This document shows, one piece after another, positions 39,893 to 48,661 of a stretch of 64,000 nt of DNA (its first letter is position 1; each line of letters begins with the position of its first letter). Source of the DNA: Eubacterium maltosivorans. GTDB lineage: Bacteria; Bacillota; Clostridia; Eubacteriales; Eubacteriaceae. The stretch is taken from the NCBI RefSeq assembly GCF_002441855.2, contig NZ_CP029487.1, forward strand, positions 3,162,001-3,226,000, in the 5' to 3' direction. Made by a program: the position numbers and the translations under genes. Under the pieces are notes generated by a model. It was not told the DNA's origin, made no database searches, and worked only from the letters and a program-made list of their open reading frames with translations.

Positions 39893-40467
39893 ACCATTAT
39901 GAAGTGCTGGAGGCGTGGATCACCCAGGCCAGGGCAGGCGACCAGGAGGCCAAGCTGCGCCTGCTCACAGCCTACCGGCCGCTGATTTTGTCCATGGTCA
40001 CCCGCTACGTCTATGACCGGGACAGCCTTGAGGACAGCATCCAGGAGGGCAGCCTCATCTTTCTGGAGGCGGTCAAGACCTATGAGCCCGAATCCGGCGT
40101 CTATTTTCAGACTTACGCCAAAAAGCGGCTGTTCTACGCCTTTGTGCAAAAGGCCAAGCCCAGCCGCCAGGTCTCGGCCCGGGCGGAGCTGTATCTGGAA
40201 ATCCCCACCGGGGAGGACACCACCCTCATGGACAGCCTGGCCGACCCTGCGGCCGATACCGGGGCGCGCATCCTAAGGGCAGAGGAACACGCCCGCCTGA
40301 TGAAAGCGCTGGAAACCCTGACCGACGCCCAGCGCCGCGTCATTGACGCCTACTATGTGCGGGGGATGGACTGGGCCGAGATCGCGTCCCGGGAGCAGGT
40401 GAAGCTGGGAACAGTGTGCAGCCGCATGGCCCGGGCCCTGAAGCGGCTGAGGGAGGCCCTTGAGTGA
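39889..40467 (+). CDS. Sigma-70 family RNA polymerase sigma factor
   Basis: 192 residues. Region 2 (about 25-95) includes DSIQEGSLIFLEAVKTYEP and FQTYAKKRLFYAFVQK. Region 4 (about 140-190) includes LTDAQRRVIDAYYVRGMDWAEIA and TVCSRMARALKRLREAL. Regions 1 and 3 are missing, so it resembles the short sigma factors of conjugative elements and phages. It would direct polymerase to promoters of its own element. Last gene of the phage-like cluster; 15 bp further on, the UvrA-like gene ends on the other strand. Confidence 0.85.
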   Translation: MNHYEVLEAWITQARAGDQEAKLRLLTAYRPLILSMVTRYVYDRDSLEDSIQEGSLIFLEAVKTYEPESGVYFQTYAKKRLFYAFVQKAKPSRQVSARAELYLEIPTGEDTTLMDSLADPAADTGARILRAEEHARLMKALETLTDAQRRVIDAYYVRGMDWAEIASREQVKLGTVCSRMARALKRLREALE

Positions 40468-40482
40468 GGCGGCCCGCCAGGC

Positions 40483-42726
40483 TCAGACGGACATGCCGCC
40501 CCGCAGGCTGTCAGCGGTCAGGCTGTTTGCGCAGCAGAGCAGCCCGGCGGGGGTGCCCTCAAACACGACCTCGCCGCCGTGCCTGCCGCCGTCCGGCCCA
40601 ATGTCGATCACCCAGTCTGCCTGCTTCACCACATCCAGGTTGTGCTCGATGACCACCAGCGTGCCGCCCCGGTCCACGATGGTGTCAAAAAGAGCCAGGA
40701 GCCTCTGGATATCTGAGGGGTGCAGGCCTGTGGTGGGCTCGTCCATGACAATGACGCTGCCCTTTTGGCCCAGCTTCTTTGCCAGCTTCAGGCGCTGGCG
40801 CTCCCCGCCCGACAGCGTGGCCAGAGGCTGGCCCAGCGTGAGGTAAGCCAGGCCCGCCTGCCGCAGGCGCTCAAGCGGACGGGTGATCCTGGGCGTATCG
40901 AAAAAGTCCAGGGCTTCGGCGGCGGTCATGGCCAAAAGCTCCACGATGTTCTTCCCGCGGAGGGTGCGGGACAGGGCTTCAGGGCTGTACCGGGCGCCGC
41001 CGCAGGCCTCGCACACAGTGACGACCGGGTCCATGAAGGCCAGCTCAGTGACAATGACGCCCCGGCCCCCGCAAACCGGGCAGGCGCCTGAGGAATTGAA
41101 GCTGAACAGCCCCCTGTCCGCGCCGGTCTCACGGGCCATCACATTCCGGATCGCGTCGAAAAATCCCAGGTAGGAGGCGGGGGTGGAGCGGTTTGTGGCG
41201 GTGATGGGTCCCTGATCGATGAGCGCCACGTCGTCTGCGTACTGTTTTGCGAAGACTTGAGTGATGAGGGTGCTCTTTCCAGAGCCCGCCACGCCTGTGA
41301 CAGCCGTCATGACCCCAAGCGGAATATCCACGTCAATGTTTTTCAGGTTGTGGAGGCAGGCCCCGCGGACAGGCAGCGTTCCTGCGGCCCGCCGGGGCTT
41401 CTCCTTGACAGGCAGCGGCCTGCGCAGCGCGCGCCCGGTCAGGGTGTCCGCCTTCAGCAAAGCGTCATAGGTTCCGGAAAAGACAATCTCTCCGCCCTGG
41501 CGGCCAGCCTGAGGCCCAACCTCCACCACGTGGTCGGCGATGGCGATCACATCCCGGTCGTGCTCCACCACCAGCACGGTATTGCCCTTATCCCGGAGCT
41601 GCCGGAGCAGGCGGTTCATGCGGTAAACATCCCGTGGGTGCAGGCCGGCGCTGGGCTCGTCAAAAATATAGGTCATGCCGGTCAGACGGCTGCCCATGTA
41701 GCGCACCAGCTTGAGCCGCTGTGCCTCGCCGCCGGACAGTGAGGCCGCCGCGCGGCCAAGGTGCAGATAGGGCAGGCCAATGTCAATCATCCGATCCAGT
41801 CCGTCGAGCAGCGTCTGAACCACCACCGTGACTCTGGGATCGTCGATCCGGGCCAGCACAGCCCGAAGCTCCGTGAGCTCCATACCGCACAGGTCCGCGA
41901 TGGAGCGGCCGTCGATTTTACAGGCCAGGGCCGCTGGATTCAGGCGCTTTCCGTGGCAGGCAGTGCACTCAGTCTCGGTGATAAGGTGCGCGGCCTTTTT
42001 CTGGGTGTGGCCGCTTTTGCCGCTGATGTCCCGGTTGAGGAGGGTGCTGCTGTACTTGTGGTACAGGCCCGGAAGCTTTGGGTTTTCCGGCGCGCCCTCG
42101 CCGCTGCGGGAGCCGTAGACCAGAAGGTTATACACCTCGCGCGGATAGTCTTTGACCGGCAGGTCCAGATCGAACAGGCCCGATTCGGCGTACTGCCGCC
42201 AGTACCAGGCGCCAGGCTTGTAAAGAGCATCCCGGACACAGCCCTCGTTCCAGGACTTGTCCGGATCGATGAGCCCCGCGATGTCAATGTCTGTGATTTT
42301 TCCAAGGCCTGAACAGGTTTTGCACATGCCGTTGGGATCGTTGAAGGAAAAACAGGACGCTGTGCCCGCGCGGGGCACCCCGATCCGGGAGAATAACAGC
42401 CGCAGGGCTGCGTAGAGGTCGCTGATGGTACCCACTGTGGACCGGGCGTTGCCGCCAAGGGGCGCCTGGTCCACAATGACTGCGGGCGTCAGGTGGTCGA
42501 TGAGCTCGGCGTGAGGCTTGGGGTGCTTGGGCAGCCGCGTCTGGACAAAGGCGGGAAACGTGGCGTTTAACTGCCGCCCCGCCTCGGCCGCGATGGCGTC
42601 AAAGACAATGCTGGATTTTCCTGAACCCGACGCCCCCACAAATACGGTGATCTTTTCCTTTGGAATCGTGAGAGAAATGTTTTTGAGGTTGTTTTCGGTC
42701 AGTCCCTTAATGATAATGTCTGTCAT
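40483..42726 (-). CDS. UvrA-like ABC-F/excinuclease-type ATPase (short form)
   Basis: 747 residues, about 200 fewer than UvrA. Two ABC ATPase modules are complete: Walker A GASGSGKS (31-38) and GVAGSGKST in the second half, with signatures [12 protein letters not shown] and [12 protein letters not shown]. Zinc fingers remain ([31 protein letters not shown]). The UvrB-binding and much of the insertion domain are missing, as in UvrA-like proteins of drug producers and Firmicutes that are linked to tolerance of DNA-binding drugs. It is divergent from an AraC/GyrI-type regulator. A true repair role is less likely. Confidence 0.88.
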   Translation of the reverse strand: MTDIIIKGLTENNLKNISLTIPKEKITVFVGASGSGKSSIVFDAIAAEAGRQLNATFPAFVQTRLPKHPKPHAELIDHLTPAVIVDQAPLGGNARSTVGTISDLYAALRLLFSRIGVPRAGTASCFSFNDPNGMCKTCSGLGKITDIDIAGLIDPDKSWNEGCVRDALYKPGAWYWRQYAESGLFDLDLPVKDYPREVYNLLVYGSRSGEGAPENPKLPGLYHKYSSTLLNRDISGKSGHTQKKAAHLITETECTACHGKRLNPAALACKIDGRSIADLCGMELTELRAVLARIDDPRVTVVVQTLLDGLDRMIDIGLPYLHLGRAAASLSGGEAQRLKLVRYMGSRLTGMTYIFDEPSAGLHPRDVYRMNRLLRQLRDKGNTVLVVEHDRDVIAIADHVVEVGPQAGRQGGEIVFSGTYDALLKADTLTGRALRRPLPVKEKPRRAAGTLPVRGACLHNLKNIDVDIPLGVMTAVTGVAGSGKSTLITQVFAKQYADDVALIDQGPITATNRSTPASYLGFFDAIRNVMARETGADRGLFSFNSSGACPVCGGRGVIVTELAFMDPVVTVCEACGGARYSPEALSRTLRGKNIVELLAMTAAEALDFFDTPRITRPLERLRQAGLAYLTLGQPLATLSGGERQRLKLAKKLGQKGSVIVMDEPTTGLHPSDIQRLLALFDTIVDRGGTLVVIEHNLDVVKQADWVIDIGPDGGRHGGEVVFEGTPAGLLCCANSLTADSLRGGMSV

Positions 42727-42859
42727 GAGAACCCTTCCTTTCCGGGGCGTCTGCCCACACAGGGTATTATAACCGGAGCGCTGCGCCCATTCATGATCAT
42801 TATTGCGAAACCAGAGCGTCTCCTGTGGTATAATGGAGCCAGAAGAGGAGGGATGCCCT
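42727..42859. promoter_or_regulatory. Divergent promoter region of the uvrA-like and araC-like genes
   Basis: A TATAAT at 42771-42766 points to the uvrA-like gene and another at 42829-42834, preceded by TGTG (extended -10), points to the regulator. Between them lies the palindrome ATGATCAT. The regulator could control both. Confidence 0.6.
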
Positions 42860-43747
42860 GTGGATTACCTTGCGCCGCTCACGCGGACTGTCGAATACAT
42901 TGAGAAACATCTGAATGAAAAAATAACACTGAAGGATCTGGCGAAAATATCCGGCTATTCGGCCTACCATCTGATCCGTATTTTCACAGCCGCCACCGGC
43001 GGGACCATTGGCGGCTACGTCAGAAAGCGCCGCCTGGCAGTGGCGGCCGAGGCGCTGCTGAACACTGAAAGGCGCGTGCTTGACATTGCCCTGGACAGCG
43101 GCTTTGGCTCGTCTGAGGCTTTCAGCCGTTCCTTTAAATCCGTCTGCGGACTCAGCCCCCACGCCTACCGGAAAAGAGGCGTGGCGCACTACGTTGGCTT
43201 TGAGCGCCCGCTGGACAGAATTTCGCTGTGCCACCGGGCCAGCGGCGTTACCCTTCAGCCGCGCTTTGTGACGCTGGGAGAGATTTGGCTGGCCGGTATC
43301 CGGGAAAGGACGGCAGCGCCAGGTACCGCCCTGCCGGCACTCTGGAGCAGATGGAACCGCCTGCGCGCCGGCGTGCCGTGTCTTGCGGGCGGGCGGTCCT
43401 TTGGCGTGTGCGAGACGCCGGCGGAAGCAGCGTGCCTTGAGGCGGACGGCAGCGTCCCCTATATTGAATTTGTGGGCGCGGAAACCAGCCCGTTCCCGGA
43501 GCTGCCTGAGGGCGTGCTCGCCAAAACCCTGACCGGCGGCCGCTACGCCGTGTTCACCCACACTGGCGCTGCCGCCTCCCTGGCCCAGACCTATGATTAC
43601 ATCTGGGGCAGCTGGGCGCTGACCGCCGGCGAGACCCTGGACGACCGCGAGGATTTTGAGGTTTACGACAGCCGTTTCCGGGGTCCCGAGTGCCCAGATT
43701 CACAGATCGATCTCTATATTCCAGTGAGGCAGTCAATGGAAGGTTGA
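42860..43747 (+). CDS. AraC-family regulator with GyrI-like effector domain
   Basis: 295 residues from a GTG at 42860, with AGAGGAGGG eight bases upstream. The N-terminal 100 residues are two AraC helix-turn-helix motifs (LKDLAKISGYSAYHLIRIF and DIALDSGFGSSEAFSRSF). The C-terminal half is a GyrI-like/SOUL-type ligand-binding domain (LAGIRERT, YIEFVGAE, GRYAVFTHTGA). Such regulators bind drugs and amphipathic ligands (Rob/SoxS-type) and switch on efflux or tolerance genes. The divergent uvrA-like gene is the likely target. Confidence 0.88.
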   Translation: MDYLAPLTRTVEYIEKHLNEKITLKDLAKISGYSAYHLIRIFTAATGGTIGGYVRKRRLAVAAEALLNTERRVLDIALDSGFGSSEAFSRSFKSVCGLSPHAYRKRGVAHYVGFERPLDRISLCHRASGVTLQPRFVTLGEIWLAGIRERTAAPGTALPALWSRWNRLRAGVPCLAGGRSFGVCETPAEAACLEADGSVPYIEFVGAETSPFPELPEGVLAKTLTGGRYAVFTHTGAAASLAQTYDYIWGSWALTAGETLDDREDFEVYDSRFRGPECPDSQIDLYIPVRQSMEG

Positions 43748-43772
43748 AAGCTCAGGAGCGGTAAGCGCTCAT

Positions 43773-43799
43773 AAAAAGCCGTGTGATGCGGCTTTTTTT
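43773..43799 (+). terminator. Terminator of the araC-like gene
   Basis: AAAAAGCCG/CGGCTTTTT stem followed by a T run; a second small hairpin GAGCG/CGCTC lies just before it (43756-43770). Confidence 0.8.
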
Positions 43800-43881
43800 A
43801 TTTTTTGCATTTTTTTGGGACGAAAAACAGAGATACGGCCATTGTATAAGTGTAAGACAAAACGCCAAAGGAGGTTAAGAG

Positions 43882-44109
43882 ATGGCAATTCAGAAAAATG
43901 TGACCGCTGTGGACATGAAGACCGTACTGAACTATGGGGAGCAGCCAGACGGCAGGATTATGAAAAAGACCAAGACCTATGGAGATGTCAAGACAGACGT
44001 CACCGACGAGGCATTCATGAGCACCAGCAAGGCCATTGCAGCCCTGCAGGAGCCCATCATGGAAAAGCGGCAAATGGTCCGGACCGAAGAATTGACGGAA
44101 ACCGAGTAG
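43882..44109 (+). CDS. DUF1659-type small protein
   Basis: 75 residues with an AAAGGAGG ribosome site. The KTKTYGDVKTDVTDEAF and AIAALQEP pattern is that of the DUF1659 proteins of Firmicutes, whose function is unknown. It is followed 18 bp later by a DUF2922 gene, the usual partner, so the two probably act together. Confidence 0.75.
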   Translation: MAIQKNVTAVDMKTVLNYGEQPDGRIMKKTKTYGDVKTDVTDEAFMSTSKAIAALQEPIMEKRQMVRTEELTETE

Positions 44110-44127
44110 AGGAAAGGAGTGTAGAAA

Positions 44128-44358
44128 ATGGCAGAAAAAACAAGCAGAGATTTGGTCATGAGCTTTGACCGCGCAGACGGAAAGAACCACAACATCACCA
44201 TCCCGGATTACCGGGAGGACATCACCGACGCCGAGGTAAAAACCGGCGGGCAGACCATTGTGGCCGACGGCATTTTTGAGCCCGATGGCGCGCCGCTGAC
44301 CGCCTGGACCGGCGCTGTAAAAGTTGTGACCACTAAAACCGACGTACCGGCAGAGTAA
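44128..44358 (+). CDS. DUF2922-type small protein
   Basis: 76 residues with AGGAAAGGAG upstream. The pattern LVMSFDRADGKNHNITIPDY...DITDAEV...IFEPDGAPLT...GAVKV fits DUF2922. Function unknown. It is paired with the preceding DUF1659 gene and followed by a terminator. Confidence 0.78.
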   Translation: MAEKTSRDLVMSFDRADGKNHNITIPDYREDITDAEVKTGGQTIVADGIFEPDGAPLTAWTGAVKVVTTKTDVPAE

Positions 44359-44364
44359 TGCATT

Positions 44365-44394
44365 GAGCGGAAGGCCCGCCCTTCCGCTTCTTTT
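44365..44394 (+). terminator. Terminator of the DUF1659/DUF2922 pair
   Basis: GCGGAAGG/CCTTCCGC stem (44367-44374, 44380-44387) then TTCTTTTAT. Confidence 0.7.
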
Positions 44395-44408
44395 ATAGAG
44401 AGGATTTT

Positions 44409-44957
44409 ATGAAGCGATTTAAGATAATCTTTACCGGCCTTCTCGCCGCCAGCTGTGTGGCGGCCAGTGTGATTTTTGCCTGCGGAGACGCGGGGGCGCC
44501 CCCGCAGCCAGCCCCTCCGGCAGCGGAAGCGGCGCAGGAGCCCTCCGCAGAAGCGCCCCAAGAGCCGCCCGCCCCGGAGGAAACAACAGAGTCAATGGCG
44601 GCCGCCCCCGCCCCAGAGCCTGTCATGGCCTCGCCTCATTTCGCCATGGAGGAATACCGGTGCGACTGCGCAGGCCATTGCGACGGCTGGCCCGCGGCCA
44701 TGGACCCAGAGCTGCTGGCCATGATCGAGGAACTGCGCTGTGCCTGCGAAAGCCCAGTCATCATCACATCCGGCGTGCGGTGCGAAGCGCGCAACGCGGA
44801 GGTGGGCGGTGTCGCCTGGTCTTTCCATAAGCGGGGCCACGCGGCCGATCTCTACTGTCCGGGCATGCCCGTCGGCCAGCTGGCCGCCCTGGCCCAGGAC
44901 GTTGGGCTCAATATCCTGCCCTATTACAGCAGCGGCTATATTCATGTTGAAAACTGA
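44409..44957 (+). CDS. M15-type peptidase, exported (D,D-carboxypeptidase-like)
   Basis: 182 residues. A basic N-terminus and hydrophobic segment (about 7-24) form a signal or lipoprotein-like leader with a Cys in the FACGDAG site. A Pro/Ala/Glu-rich linker (about 30-75) follows. The C-terminal domain has the M15_3 metallopeptidase motifs: SGVRCEARNAEVGG, then SFHKRGHAADLYC (His and Asp zinc ligands) and YIHVEN (His ligand). It cleaves D-Ala-type bonds in peptidoglycan in the known family. GC-rich linker coding suggests a wall-spanning region. It stands alone between terminators. Confidence 0.85.
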   Translation: MKRFKIIFTGLLAASCVAASVIFACGDAGAPPQPAPPAAEAAQEPSAEAPQEPPAPEETTESMAAAPAPEPVMASPHFAMEEYRCDCAGHCDGWPAAMDPELLAMIEELRCACESPVIITSGVRCEARNAEVGGVAWSFHKRGHAADLYCPGMPVGQLAALAQDVGLNILPYYSSGYIHVEN

Positions 44958-44982
44958 GAGCGGTTCAGCCGCGCTTTTTTTA
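44958..44982 (+). terminator. Terminator of the M15 peptidase gene
   Basis: AGCGG/CCGCGCT-type stem with a TTCAG loop, then seven T. Confidence 0.75.
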
Positions 44983-45006
44983 TTTATGAAGAATTTCTTA
45001 AGGGTA

Positions 45007-45056
45007 TTGACAATGGATCTGGATGCGTGTATTATTGTATTAAGTTCTTAGTACAA
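45007..45056 (+). promoter_or_regulatory. Promoter and GntR operator of the ABC operon
   Basis: TTGACA (45007-45012) and TATTAT (45030-45035) are 17 bp apart. A 22-bp near-palindrome (45035-45056; arms TTGTATTAAG and CTTAGTACAA, one mismatch) covers the start site. It is the likely binding site of the GntR-type regulator encoded directly downstream. Confidence 0.8.
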
Positions 45057-45083
45057 CAATACAGTAATATAAAGGAGGACACT

Positions 45084-45452
45084 ATGGAATGGATCATCGA
45101 TTCCGACCGGCCGGTATACAAACAGCTCATCGAGCAGATAGAACTCCGGATCGTTTCCGGTCTTTTCGCCCCAGGCGATAAATTGCCATCGGTCAGAGAA
45201 ATGGCGGCAGAGGCTTCAGTCAATCCGAACACCATGCAGAAAGCACTTTCGGAGCTGGAGCGGACAGGCCTTGTGTATGCGCAGCGGACAAGCGGCAGAT
45301 TCATAACGGAGGATCATAAAATGATACAGGAAACAAAGGAAAATTTGGCAATCAAGGAAATTGAAAACTTCCTCGAAAAAATGGAAAAGCTCGGATTTAA
45401 GAAAGAGGACATCATCACACTGATGGAACGTGAGGATAAGGAGGGAAAATAA
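45084..45452 (+). CDS. GntR-family regulator, YtrA type
   Basis: 122 residues from the ATG at 45084 (AAAGGAGG upstream). A GntR winged helix (PVYKQLIEQIELRI, GDKLPSVREMA, VNPNTMQKALSELERTGLVYA) is followed by only a short helical tail, as in the YtrA subfamily. These repress neighbouring ABC exporter genes and are relieved by cell-wall-active compounds. The stop overlaps the ABC ATPase start by one base (TAATG). Confidence 0.9.
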   Translation: MEWIIDSDRPVYKQLIEQIELRIVSGLFAPGDKLPSVREMAAEASVNPNTMQKALSELERTGLVYAQRTSGRFITEDHKMIQETKENLAIKEIENFLEKMEKLGFKKEDIITLMEREDKEGK

Positions 45453-46150
45453 TGAACCCAATTTTAGAATGCATTGACCTGACAAAGAAGTTCGGCACCA
45501 AGGAAGCCTTGTCCGAAGTGAACTGTCAGCTTCCAAGAGGCCGCATCATCGGGCTTTTAGGCCCCAACGGCAGCGGCAAGACCACACTGATCAAGACAGC
45601 GACCGGGCTGCTGACCCCCACATCCGGACAGCTTCTGGTGGCCGGTATGGCCCCCTCGGTCGAGACCAAGAAGATCGTGTCCTACCTGCCAGACCGCACC
45701 TATTTAAGCGACTGGATGACCGTCACCCAGCTCATTGCCTTCTTCGACGATTTCTACGACGACTTTAACAGCGTGAAGGCCTACAACATGATCAGCGACC
45801 TGGGCATTGACACCAAGGACCGCATCAAGACCATGTCCAAGGGCACAAAGGAAAAGGTTCAGCTGATCCTGGTCATGAGCCGCGACGCAGAGCTGTACCT
45901 GCTGGATGAGCCCATCGGCGGGGTCGACCCGGCCGCGCGGGATTACATCCTGGGGACCATCATTACCAACTACAACGAAAACGCGACCGTGGTCATCTCG
46001 ACCCATCTGATCGCGGATATTGAAAAGGTGCTGGACGAGGTGGTGTTCATCAACCAGGGGCGCATCGTCATGAATGCCAGCGTGGATGAAATCAGAGAAA
46101 AACAGCATAAATCCGTGGATGAGCTGTTTAGAGAGGTGTTCAAATGTTAG
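45452..46150 (+). CDS. ABC transporter ATP-binding protein (YtrB type)
   Basis: 232 residues. Walker A LGPNGSGKTT (about 34-43), signature MSKGTKEKVQL (a relaxed form of the usual LSGGQ), and Walker B LYLLDEPIGG are visible, with His in STHLIAD. It powers the permease encoded next. The gene overlaps the permease gene by seven bases. By comparison with ytr operons the exporter may protect against envelope stress; substrate unknown. Confidence 0.9.
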   Translation: MNPILECIDLTKKFGTKEALSEVNCQLPRGRIIGLLGPNGSGKTTLIKTATGLLTPTSGQLLVAGMAPSVETKKIVSYLPDRTYLSDWMTVTQLIAFFDDFYDDFNSVKAYNMISDLGIDTKDRIKTMSKGTKEKVQLILVMSRDAELYLLDEPIGGVDPAARDYILGTIITNYNENATVVISTHLIADIEKVLDEVVFINQGRIVMNASVDEIREKQHKSVDELFREVFKC

Positions 46151-46950
46151 GAAAACTCATGAAATATGAAGTCAAGGGAACGGCCCGCCTGCTGCTGCCT
46201 GTCTACGCGGCGCTGCTGGCCATGACCCTGATTAACAAAATATTTTTGTCCATTAACTCAGAGGCGACAGGCTTCATCATGACAACCGGTATCAGCATGG
46301 CGCTCTATGTCTGCATCATCATCGCTTTGGTCGTCATGACCTTTATCGTCATCATTCAGCGTTTTTATAAAAACCTGATGACCGACGAAGGCTACCTGAT
46401 GTTTACGCTCCCAGTGCCTACCTGGCAGCAGATTGTCTCCAAGCTGGTCATTGCCCTGATGTGGACCTTTGTGTGCGGTATTGTCATCATACTGTCCATT
46501 ATGATTCTGGCCATTGACGGCACCAGCCTGCAGTATATGGGCGAGTTCTTCCAGGAGCTGGGACGTGCCTTCAACTCACCCGAGGGCGGACAGGCTGCCC
46601 TGATCCTGATCGAGCTGTTCATCCTGATGATCGTGGGCGTCTGCTGCAATGTTCTTCAGGTGTATACCTCCATCTCAGTGGGACAGCTCTTCGGCAAGCA
46701 TAAAATCATCGGCGCTTTCGTGACCTACATTGCCATCAACATTATCCTGCAGATTGTCTTTACAGTGATGACCGTCAGCTTTGCCCTGACCTCAGACACC
46801 AGCATGCTCAACGCATTCTTCAACAACATGGACCCTGTGGCCGCGGTTAACTGGATGCTGAACATCGGAACCCTGGGCAACCTGATCCTGTCAGTGATCT
46901 ACTTTGCAGTCACCAACTATATCCTGAAAAACAAGCTCAACCTGGAATAA
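46144..46950 (+). CDS. ABC transporter permease
   Basis: 268 residues with six hydrophobic segments (about 17-35, 45-75, 105-130, 155-180, 190-220, 240-262). A family of ABC-2-like permeases encoded after YtrB-type ATPases. Last gene of the GntR-ABC operon, ended by a terminator shared with the convergent MATE gene. Confidence 0.85.
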   Translation: MLGKLMKYEVKGTARLLLPVYAALLAMTLINKIFLSINSEATGFIMTTGISMALYVCIIIALVVMTFIVIIQRFYKNLMTDEGYLMFTLPVPTWQQIVSKLVIALMWTFVCGIVIILSIMILAIDGTSLQYMGEFFQELGRAFNSPEGGQAALILIELFILMIVGVCCNVLQVYTSISVGQLFGKHKIIGAFVTYIAINIILQIVFTVMTVSFALTSDTSMLNAFFNNMDPVAAVNWMLNIGTLGNLILSVIYFAVTNYILKNKLNLE

Positions 46951-46967
46951 TCCAGACAGAAACTTAA

Positions 46968-47008
46968 AAACCCGGTACGGTCCGTCTCAGACCGTACCGG
47001 GTTTTCTT
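46968..47008. terminator. Bidirectional terminator (25-nt hairpin family)
   Basis: GGTACGGTC/GACCGTACC core at 46974-46998 extended by CCC/GGG, with T-rich flanks on both strands. Serves the ABC operon and the MATE gene. Confidence 0.9.
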
Positions 47009-47012
47009 TGTT

Positions 47013-48422
47013 TTACTCCACCGTCTCCGCCCGAGTCCCCAGAACAGGGAGGGCGTCGGGAATGGGGCGTATCTTCTGACGATAGATGCGCCGTAAAAAG
47101 GCCGCGCTGAAGAGAACCGAAGCGATCTCAGCGATGGGGAAGGACCACCAGATGGCGTCCAGGCTGCCTGTGAGCGACAGCAGATAGGCCGCGGGCAGCA
47201 GCACCACCAGCTGGCGGGCCACCGAGACGATCAGGCTGAGCACCGCGTTGCCAAGCGCCTGGAAAACCGACAGCGAGATAATACAGAAGCCCGCGAACAG
47301 AAAGCTCAGGCTGATGATGCGCAGCGACACCGTGCCGATGGCCAGCATATCCGGCGAAGCGTTAAAAATGGACAGAAGCGCGCCCGGGAAGAGCTGGAAC
47401 ACCAGAAATCCGACGACCATCAGTCCCACGGCGTACAGCATGCTCAGCTTGATGGTTTTGACGAGCCGGTCCTTTTTCTGGGCGCCGTAGTTGTAGGCGA
47501 TGATGGGCACCATGCCGTTGTTCAGCCCCATAACCGGCATAAAGATAAAGCTCTGGAGCTTGAAGTAAACCCCGAAAACGGCAGTGGCCGTCGAGGTAAA
47601 GGCCAGCAGAATCTTGTTCATGCCAAAGGTCATGACCGAGGTGATGGACGCCATGATAATGGAGGGTACGCCCACCGCGTAAATGCGCCGGATGGTGCCG
47701 CCATTGGGCCGGAAGCCCCTGAGCTTCAGGGTGAGCTCGTGGTTTTTTCTGAGGTTCAGGATACAGGCGAACAGCATGGCCACCACCTGGCCGATGACCG
47801 TCGCGGCCGCCGCGCCAGCCACGCCCATTTTCGGGAAGCCAAAGAGCCCAAAGATCATGATAGGGTCCAGAATCAGGTTGATGATGGCTCCAGTGGTCTG
47901 GGTGCACATGGTGAGCAGCGTCTTGCCCGTGGCCTGAAGCAGGCGTTCAAAGGTAATCTGCCCGAAAATACCAAAGGAAACCACCGAGCAGATCGTCAGA
48001 TACTGGGTGCCGTAATCCACGATTTCGCCAATGTTTGTCTGAGTCTCAAAGAAAAAACGGGTAAAGAAAAGTCCGAAGATAATGAAAACCAGAGAGCTGA
48101 GAACAGCCAGAAAGACCCCGTTGTTGGCGGCCCGGTTGGCCTCCTTAAAATTTTTCTCGCCCAGGCTTTTGGACAGCAGGGCATTGATCCCCACACCTGT
48201 GCCAGTGGCGATGGCGATCATCAGGTTCTGTACCGGGAAAGCCAGCGATACGGCCGTCAGCGCGTTCTCGCTGATCATGGATACAAACATGCTGTCCACA
48301 ATGTTGTAGAGCGCCTGAACCAGCATCGAGATCATCATGGGCAGGGCCATGGTGATCAGCAGGCGGTTGACCGGCATGACGCCCATTTTATTTTCCCCGG
48401 CAGGGCAGGTCTCTTGTCGCAT
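47013..48422 (-). CDS. MATE-family multidrug/cation antiporter
   Basis: 469 residues from the ATG at 48422 (AAAGGAG eight bases upstream; a GTG nine bases earlier touches the ribosome site). Twelve transmembrane helices are expected. Two related halves carry MATE motifs (LALPMMISMLVQALYNIVDSMFV split over two helices; VGVPSIIMASITSVMTFG in the second half). It exports drugs or dyes in exchange for Na+ or H+. It has a strong promoter and a hairpin leader. Confidence 0.92.
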   Translation of the reverse strand: MRQETCPAGENKMGVMPVNRLLITMALPMMISMLVQALYNIVDSMFVSMISENALTAVSLAFPVQNLMIAIATGTGVGINALLSKSLGEKNFKEANRAANNGVFLAVLSSLVFIIFGLFFTRFFFETQTNIGEIVDYGTQYLTICSVVSFGIFGQITFERLLQATGKTLLTMCTQTTGAIINLILDPIMIFGLFGFPKMGVAGAAAATVIGQVVAMLFACILNLRKNHELTLKLRGFRPNGGTIRRIYAVGVPSIIMASITSVMTFGMNKILLAFTSTATAVFGVYFKLQSFIFMPVMGLNNGMVPIIAYNYGAQKKDRLVKTIKLSMLYAVGLMVVGFLVFQLFPGALLSIFNASPDMLAIGTVSLRIISLSFLFAGFCIISLSVFQALGNAVLSLIVSVARQLVVLLPAAYLLSLTGSLDAIWWSFPIAEIASVLFSAAFLRRIYRQKIRPIPDALPVLGTRAETVE

Positions 48423-48470
48423 AAAAATCACTCCTTTTTGAATATAAATTAATTTTTCACAAAATGAAGA

Positions 48471-48507
48471 GCAGTGTCCACCCCGAAAAACGAAGATGTC
48501 ACACTGC
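48471..48507 (-). promoter_or_regulatory. Hairpin leader of the MATE gene
   Basis: GCAGTGT/ACACTGC arms (48471-48477, 48501-48507) with a partly paired CTTCG/CGGGG inner stem. It begins only a few bases after the predicted start and about 50 nt before the ribosome site. It could be a regulatory RNA structure or an operator. Not a recognised riboswitch. Confidence 0.45.
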
Positions 48508-48515
48508 TTTATACT

Positions 48516-48544
48516 ATTATAATAATTACCGGCTTTAATGTCAA
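48516..48544 (-). promoter_or_regulatory. Sigma-A promoter of the MATE gene
   Basis: TTGACA (48544-48539), 17 bp, TATAAT (48521-48516) on the minus strand: consensus boxes and spacing. Confidence 0.85.
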
Positions 48545-48661
48545 TGAACGAAGAACGAAGGGCAGCGTGCCCGCCGTTTGCAAAATATGAATACGTTTAA
48601 GAAAAACGTGTTACAATAACCATGAGAAATCAGAAATGAAACATAAAGAAAGAGGAAAATT

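Noticed and set aside
47739-48452. Plus-strand frame of 237 codons opposite the MATE gene
   Set aside because: Antisense shadow rich in His, Gln and Asp, without hydrophobic segments or a start signal.
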